Shown here piece after piece: positions 32,390 through 36,072 of a stretch of 36,072 nt of DNA (its first letter is position 1; the number at the start of each line of letters is the position of its first letter). The DNA comes from Alphaproteobacteria bacterium (GTDB taxonomy: Bacteria; Pseudomonadota; Alphaproteobacteria; RF32; CAG-239). The DNA lies in assembly GCA_017475525.1 (NCBI GenBank), contig JAFVFH010000071.1, positions 1 through 36,072 of the forward strand. The letters are read 5' to 3'. Under the pieces are notes generated by a model. It saw only the letters and a list, made by a program, of their open reading frames with translations. It had not been told where the DNA came from and did not search any database. The position numbers and the translations under genes were made by a program.

Positions 32390-32517
32390 AGGAGCCAATA
32401 AACTGTAAGAGAACAGATAGATTTATTCGTCACAAATGCGCTTATTTCATCTACTCCCCCTAAAGGGAGACCTTTTCTCTTAAGTGTTTATTGAACACCA
32501 TAACCATTTTGGTTATA
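32359..32517 (-). promoter_or_regulatory. Structured RNA leader G (type 1) upstream of surface protein G
   Basis: Plus-strand coordinates: P0 TAACC (32501-32505)/GGTTA (32511-32515); P1 CAATAAAC (32396-32403)/GTTTATTG (32486-32493); P2 TAAGAGAA (32406-32413)/TTCTCTTA (32475-32482); P3 TCCCCC/GGGAGA near 32455-32470. The minus-strand core has GGAG, TGAAATAAG, TTTGTG and CGAATAAA. The GGGGAG strand of P3 can pair, with one wobble, with CTCCTC at the terminator foot. Fits the type 1 pattern. Confidence 0.85.
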
Positions 32518-32522
32518 AAAGC

Positions 32523-32551
32523 AGTATGCCATAATTTTTTTTTGATGTAAA
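32523..32551 (-). promoter_or_regulatory. Promoter of leader G
   Basis: Minus strand TTTACA (32546-32551), 17 bases, CATACT (32523-32528), with TGG before the -10. Confidence 0.6.
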
Positions 32552-32558
32552 GCAAAAA

Positions 32559-32590
32559 CAAAATAAAGGCTGCGTTTTTTTCCGCAGCCT
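32559..32590 (-). terminator. Intrinsic terminator after bamE
   Basis: AGGCTGCG (32567-32574 on the plus strand) pairs with CGCAGCCT (32583-32590); on the minus strand it runs into TTTATTTTG about 20 bases after the bamE stop. Confidence 0.75.
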
Positions 32591-32611
32591 CACTCAAGAT
32601 GATTTTTTAAA

Positions 32612-33055
32612 TTATTTTTCTTTAGAAGGGCCAATCGGCATATATTGCCCCACACCGCCGAAATATTTTTTGAAAAATCCGGGGTTGTGGCCTTCGCTTG
32701 CCGTTTCTTCCTCATCAACAGAGATGTTTTTGCCGTTTTTCTCGTCAAGTTTTGAAATTTCTTGAACTTTACCATTTTTGCCAAAACGGATGGTTAAAAC
32801 ATCGCGCTCTAAAATTTTTGGTTCAAAAAAAGCTACTTTTTTTAGGGTTGATGACATATATATCCACTCATTTTCGTTAATGCTTGAAACGGCAGACGGT
32901 GAACCTAAAATATCAGCCACTTCTTCTTTGGTTTGACCGGTTTGAACCATTGAGATTTTATCGTCGGAAGGCATATTGCCGTTGTGCACCAAAAAAACAT
33001 CTGAGCTGCAAGCACTTAAAAATAAAGCAGTAAAAACAAAATAGAACCTTGACAT
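32612..33055 (-). CDS. bamE: Outer membrane assembly lipoprotein BamE (SmpA/OmlA)
   Basis: A 147-residue lipoprotein of the BAM complex, which inserts beta-barrel proteins into the outer membrane. The N-terminus MSRFYFVFTALFLSAC gives a signal peptide and a lipobox ending in SAC. The family pattern MVQTGQTKEEVADILGSPS is followed by EWIYMSS and DVLTIRFGKNGKV. The C-terminal 50 residues are a charged, Gly-rich extension. ATG 33055 is used because the signal peptide starts there (AAGGAT upstream). Divergent from yceD, a common alphaproteobacterial order. Confidence 0.88.
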   Translation of the reverse strand: MSRFYFVFTALFLSACSSDVFLVHNGNMPSDDKISMVQTGQTKEEVADILGSPSAVSSINENEWIYMSSTLKKVAFFEPKILERDVLTIRFGKNGKVQEISKLDEKNGKNISVDEEETASEGHNPGFFKKYFGGVGQYMPIGPSKEK

Positions 33056-33109
33056 TTTTATATCCTTATCTTTATATTCTAGCAATGATATAACACAAGG
33101 AAATCAAAA

Positions 33110-33628
33110 ATGCAAAAAGATTTTTCATATATCTTGAAAACTGATGATTTAAAACAAAATGAGCAATATTATCACCTGAGCGCTGATAAAGGCGATTTGG
33201 AGGTGTTGAAAGATATTTTAAAAGTCGAGGATGTGAAATCTTTTAAGGCGGATATGGCGCTTAAAATGAGCCACAAATTGCACCGGCTTGATATTAAAGG
33301 TGAGGTCAGAGCCGTCTTGGAAGTCAAAAGCGTTGTTTCGCTTGAAAATTTTGAAAAAGAATATATTGCGCCGTTTGAATATTATTTTGACACATCGCTG
33401 ACCTATCAGGATATCAGAGATATGGATGCCGGAATTGATGAAGATGTGCCAGAAATTATTGAAAACGGGCAGATTGATTTGGCACAAATTGCCATTGAAC
33501 AGCTTTCACTTATCATGGATGATTATCCGCGGAAGGAAGGCGAAATTTTTGTTTTTCAATCGGAGTTTGACGATGAAACTACAAAGCAGGCAAATCCTTT
33601 TGCCGTTTTGGAAAAATTGAAAAAATAA
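33110..33628 (+). CDS. yceD: DUF177/YceD family protein
   Basis: A 172-residue protein of the YceD/DUF177 family. Support: acidic C-terminal half with ENGQIDLAQIAIEQLSLIMDDYPRKEG, the usual family signature, and position immediately before rpmF and plsX. In E. coli and plants the family is linked to 23S rRNA maturation. The Cys residues of some family members are missing, as is usual in alphaproteobacteria. The ATG has AAGGA upstream. Confidence 0.88.
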   Translation: MQKDFSYILKTDDLKQNEQYYHLSADKGDLEVLKDILKVEDVKSFKADMALKMSHKLHRLDIKGEVRAVLEVKSVVSLENFEKEYIAPFEYYFDTSLTYQDIRDMDAGIDEDVPEIIENGQIDLAQIAIEQLSLIMDDYPRKEGEIFVFQSEFDDETTKQANPFAVLEKLKK

Positions 33629-33647
33629 AAAATATTGAAAAAAAAGC

Positions 33648-33676
33648 TTGCATTGTTGAAAAAAATTGATTAAAAG
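33648..33676 (+). promoter_or_regulatory. Candidate promoter before rpmF
   Basis: TTGCAT (33648-33653), 17 bases, TAAAAG (33671-33676), 45 bases before the rpmF start. This would allow rpmF-plsX to be transcribed separately from yceD. Confidence 0.4.
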
Positions 33677-33720
33677 CTTTTTAACAAATTGGATTAATGT
33701 TTTTATAAAAGAGAAGAAAA

Positions 33721-33906
33721 ATGGCTACACCTAAAAAGAAAACATCTAAATCTCGCCGCGATATGCGCCGTTCGCATGATGCTTTAACGCCGGCTTCTTA
33801 TCAAGAATGTCCGAATTGCGGTGAGTTAAAACGTCCTCATAATGTTTGCCCGAAATGCGGTCAATATGATGGCAAAGAAGTGATTGCTCAAAATAAAGCA
33901 AACTAA
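33721..33906 (+). CDS. rpmF: 50S ribosomal protein L32
   Basis: A 61-residue ribosomal protein. The N-terminus [20 protein letters not shown] is typical of L32. Two CxxC pairs ([18 protein letters not shown]) form the zinc-ribbon version. Lies between yceD and plsX as in many bacteria. Confidence 0.96.
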   Translation: MATPKKKTSKSRRDMRRSHDALTPASYQECPNCGELKRPHNVCPKCGQYDGKEVIAQNKAN

Positions 33907-33942
33907 AGTTTATATAAAAAAACCTTTAAGGAGGGCGGCTAG

Positions 33943-35001
33943 ATGTCTGAAAGCCCACTTTTGATTTCAGTTGACGCGATGGGGGGAGATAACTCTCCCC
34001 GAATCGTCGTTGAAGGCTTGGCTATTGCTGCAAAGCAAAATCCGGATATTCGGTTTTTGGTTTATGGCGATTTTGAACGTGTATCTGCAGAATTTAAAAA
34101 ATTTCCGCATTTGAAAAATGTCTGCGAAATCAGGCATTCGCCTGAAATGGTCCACAACGAAGATAAGCCTTCGCAGGTGATTAGAAATCGCAACACGAGT
34201 ATGTATCAGGCTATTGATGCCGTTAAGCAGGGCGAGGCTCAAGCTGTCGTTTCTGCAGGAAATACCGGCGCTTTGATGGCAATTTCAAAAATGCTGTTGA
34301 AAACAATACACAAAATTCACAGGCCTGCGATTGTAACAATTATGCCGCACAGATACGGCAAGTATGTAATGCTTGACTTGGGGGCAAACGCAGAATGCAC
34401 ATCGGTTAATTTGGCTGAATTTGCCGTGATGGGCAATATTTTGGCTAAAAAAGCTTTGAATATTGAAAAACCACGTGTCGCACTTTTAAATATCGGCTCT
34501 GAAGAAATGAAGGGTAGGGAAGAAATCAGGCATGCACTTTCCATGCTCAAAGAAGCTTCTGAAGATTTAAATTTGGATTTTATCGGCTATATTGAACCGC
34601 ACGACATTCCGTTTGGTAAAGCAGATGTAATTGTGGCCGATGGTTTTACGGGAAATGTTGCCTTGAAATCTATTGAGGGCACGGCTAAATTTGCGGCCGC
34701 AATGCTTAAAGATTCGATTAAGAAAACACCTATTTCATGGCTCGGTTTACCGTTTTTCTATTTTGCGGTAAAGAAAATCAAAAAAACAATGAACCCGAAA
34801 CAATATAACGGTGCAATGTTTGTCGGCCTTAACGGGTTGTCGGTGAAGAGCCATGGCGGTGCAGACGGATTTAGCTTTTCGGTTGCCTTAAACAATGCGG
34901 CAACTCTTGTTCGTCAAAACTTTGTGGCGACCATTAAGGAAGAATTGGAAGATATTGATCTTGATGAAATTTCTCAAGATATGTTTTATGATATGATGTA
35001 A
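33943..35001 (+). CDS. plsX: Phosphate acyltransferase PlsX
   Basis: A 352-residue cytosolic enzyme that makes acyl-phosphate from acyl-ACP for phosphatidic acid synthesis. Visible signatures are SVDAMGGDNSP, VVSAGNTGALMA, MLDLGANAECTS, ADGFTGNVALKS and the C-terminal YNGAMFVGLNG. A strong AGGAGGG site precedes the ATG. fabH, the usual next gene, is absent; a terminator follows at once. Confidence 0.96.
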   Translation: MSESPLLISVDAMGGDNSPRIVVEGLAIAAKQNPDIRFLVYGDFERVSAEFKKFPHLKNVCEIRHSPEMVHNEDKPSQVIRNRNTSMYQAIDAVKQGEAQAVVSAGNTGALMAISKMLLKTIHKIHRPAIVTIMPHRYGKYVMLDLGANAECTSVNLAEFAVMGNILAKKALNIEKPRVALLNIGSEEMKGREEIRHALSMLKEASEDLNLDFIGYIEPHDIPFGKADVIVADGFTGNVALKSIEGTAKFAAAMLKDSIKKTPISWLGLPFFYFAVKKIKKTMNPKQYNGAMFVGLNGLSVKSHGGADGFSFSVALNNAATLVRQNFVATIKEELEDIDLDEISQDMFYDMM

Positions 35002-35021
35002 AACTTAACAAAAACAAAACG

Positions 35022-35049
35022 AAAAAAGGTGCAGTAAGCATCTTTTTTT
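35022..35049 (+). terminator. Intrinsic terminator after plsX
   Basis: AAAGGTGC pairs with GCATCTTT (one wobble) followed by a run of T, about 25 bases after the plsX stop. Confidence 0.8.
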
Positions 35050-35116
35050 ATATCCGTTTGACTAAGATGATATTTATTTGGCAGAGTCTATATCTTTTTT
35101 ATTTGAGGAGAAAGAT

Positions 35117-35629
35117 ATGAAAAAAGTTTTGTTTGTTTTGGTGCTTATGATTGTCGGGTGTTATTTTTTAGATGATAACGCAAGATCAAATGTTTATTTG
35201 AAAAAAGGCAACAAACATGTTGGTCAGGTTCTTTTTAAAGATACACCACAAGGGCTGTTGGTTGAGGTCGATTTCAAAAATTTACCGGCAGGTGAACATG
35301 GCTTCCATATTCATGAAAATCCGAGTTGCGAGGACGGATTGGATAAAAACGGTATATTGCAAACAGCTTTGAAAGCAGGAAACCATTATGATCCTCATCA
35401 AACCGGCAAACATTTAGGGCCGAACGGAAAAGGACATAAAGGTGATTTGCCATTTTTGAAAACAGATTCGAAAGGCGAAACAAAAACCAGTTTTTATGTG
35501 CCGAATTTGACGGTGAAAGAAATTCGAGAGCGCTCGGTTATTGTGCATGAAGGCGGTGATAATTATAAAGATGAGCCGGCAGCGTTAGGCGGTGGCGGCA
35601 AACGTATTGCATGCGGGATTATCAGATAG
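35117..35629 (+). CDS. sodC: Cu/Zn superoxide dismutase, probable lipoprotein
   Basis: A 170-residue envelope enzyme that dismutates superoxide. The N-terminus MKKVLFVLVLMIVGC ends in a lipobox-like IVGC, so it may be lipid-anchored in the periplasm. Metal ligands are visible: GFHIHE (Cu), NHYDPH and LGPNGKGHKGDLP (Cu/Zn bridging His, Zn His and Asp) and VIVHEGGDNY (Cu). The disulphide Cys pair is in NPSCEDG and RIACG, with the adjacent Arg conserved. ATG 35117, with GAGGAG 35105-35110, is preferred to the open frame from 35078. Monocistronic. Confidence 0.93.
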   Translation: MKKVLFVLVLMIVGCYFLDDNARSNVYLKKGNKHVGQVLFKDTPQGLLVEVDFKNLPAGEHGFHIHENPSCEDGLDKNGILQTALKAGNHYDPHQTGKHLGPNGKGHKGDLPFLKTDSKGETKTSFYVPNLTVKEIRERSVIVHEGGDNYKDEPAALGGGGKRIACGIIR

Positions 35630-35663
35630 ATAAAATATACATTGTTTAAATTAAAAAAAATAC

Positions 35664-35692
35664 TTGCATATTTAAAAAGTTAGGTATATAGA
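35664..35692 (+). promoter_or_regulatory. Promoter of the tRNA-Pro gene
   Basis: TTGCAT (35664-35669), 17 bases, TATAGA (35687-35692), 15 bases before the tRNA. Confidence 0.6.
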
Positions 35693-35706
35693 GAAAAAAA
35701 TGTAAA

Positions 35707-35783
35707 CGGGACGTAGTTCAGCCTGGTAGAGCGCTTGCATGGGGTGCAAGAAGTCGGAGGTTCGAATCCTCTCGTCCCGACCA
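35707..35783 (+). tRNA. tRNA-Pro (anticodon GGG)
   Basis: A full cloverleaf of 77 bases: acceptor CGGGACG/CGTCCCG, D arm GTTC/GAGC, anticodon stem CTTGC/GCAAG with loop ATGGGGT (anticodon GGG, reading CCC), T arm GGAGG/CCTCT with loop TTCGAAT, and an encoded CCA end. Confidence 0.95.
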
Positions 35784-35787
35784 TAAA

Positions 35788-35814
35788 AGAGCCGCCTTTA
35801 TGGCGGTTTTTTTA
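35788..35814 (+). terminator. Intrinsic terminator after tRNA-Pro
   Basis: CCGCC pairs with GGCGG around five bases, followed by seven T. Confidence 0.85.
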
Positions 35815-35835
35815 TGGTCGAAATATCAGACTTAT

Positions 35836-35955
35836 TCGAACCTCCGAAGAAGGAGGTTCGACTACAAGGCAAAGGCGGATGAAAAGACACCGGTCGGCTT
35901 TGCCGATTGCCACAGTGAACGAAGCGTAAGCGTAGTAATCCTCTCGTTCCGACCA
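35836..35955 (+). pseudogene. Broken 3' copy of tRNA-Pro with an insert
   Basis: GGAGGTTCGA (35852-35861) repeats the tRNA T-arm, and AATCCTCTCGTTCCGACCA (35937-35955) repeats its 3' end with one change (T for C). Between them lie about 75 extra bases bounded by ACTAC (35861-35865) and GTAGT (35932-35936), which are inverse complements. An inverted T-arm copy (TCGAACCTCC, 35836-35845) sits just to the left. It looks like a duplicated tRNA 3' end later interrupted, possibly a relic of an integration site. Confidence 0.6.
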
Positions 35956-35961
35956 ATTTAA

Positions 35962-35987
35962 CGCCTTGATTTTTCAAGGCTTTTTTT
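35962..35987 (+). terminator. Intrinsic terminator at the right end
   Basis: GCCTTG pairs with CAAGGC around five bases, followed by seven T. Confidence 0.8.
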
Positions 35988-35989
35988 AT

Positions 35990-36072
35990 TCAGAATTTAA
36001 TTTGACCATCATTGAGAATTTTTAAGAAGTCATTTTCAAAATCATTATGAGTACTATTTTCTAGCATCAAAA
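35990..36072 (-). CDS. C-terminal end of a truncated minus-strand gene
   Basis: Reading the minus strand from the right edge, one frame stays open for 26 codons and ends at a TGA (35990-35992), giving an acidic end THNDFENDFLKILNDGQIKF. It is cut by the window edge, so neither start nor family can be seen. It could be a chance open frame. Confidence 0.4.
   Translation of the reverse strand, partial: LMLENSTHNDFENDFLKILNDGQIKF

Noticed and set aside
35735-35929. Open frame of 64 codons across the tRNA-Pro gene
   Set aside because: It reads through the 3' half of the tRNA and its terminator; such frames are a well-known false call over tRNA genes.

Overview
The window looks like a chromosomal segment of an AT-rich, Gram-negative alphaproteobacterium, most probably an uncultured anaerobic host- or gut-associated lineage. 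The alphaproteobacterial assignment rests on a DUF4167 protein, bamE divergent from DUF177(YceD)-rpmF-plsX, a KDO transferase/LpxK/DUF374 lipid A cluster and a PhoB-type regulator. The anaerobic inference rests on a clostridial-type 2[4Fe-4S] ferredoxin, a TM1266-like protein and a Bacteroides-like DpsL ferritin. No taxon can be proved from the sequence alone.

Layout. 1-640: palindromic repeats and the first structured leader. 643-5341: surface protein A; a DUF4167 / metallophosphoesterase / unknown operon; ferredoxin; surface protein B. 5344-7508 (minus): CPA2 antiporter with a TM1266-like ACT protein. 7667-9502: htpG. 9681-11350: leader and BspA-like protein C. 11588-12120: repeat-flanked GIY-YIG gene. 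12216-13586: cysS. 13646-16605 (minus): DUF374-waaA-lpxK. 16799-19144: lon. 19453-22068 (minus): two unknown proteins. 22187-23266 (minus): surface protein E with leader. 23326-26412 (minus): ileS. 26614-27463: leader and pilin-like protein D. 27519-28034 (minus): DpsL. 28120-29340 (minus): BspA-like protein F with leader. 29494-31468: rpe, phoB-like regulator and two small unknown genes. 31476-32551 (minus): BspA-like protein G with leader. 32612-35001: bamE / yceD-rpmF-plsX. 35117-35629: sodC. 35707-35783: tRNA-Pro(GGG), followed by a broken 3' copy of itself.

The most striking content is a dispersed system of seven transcription units. Six encode exported proteins of different kinds (LRR/BspA-like or YD-repeat-like) that all end in the same C-terminal tail (KRIYT..EEA, then SKPTGNTFKLRYK, at the very C-terminus). 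The seventh encodes a type IV prepilin-like protein. All seven are preceded by a complex RNA leader ending in an intrinsic terminator just before the gene. Each leader has two nested long-range stems whose sequences change in a compensatory way, plus a hairpin whose 3' strand is also complementary to the bases just before the terminator. Five leaders share one core and a promoter with a C-first -10 box; two share a different core. This looks like a family of cis-regulatory attenuators, riboswitch-like or protein-controlled, governing a set of surface proteins. I do not recognise either core as a named riboswitch class.

The rest is mainly housekeeping: lipid A assembly, tRNA charging, proteostasis, phospholipid precursor synthesis and outer-membrane assembly. 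A family of short palindromic (REP-like) repeats is scattered between genes.
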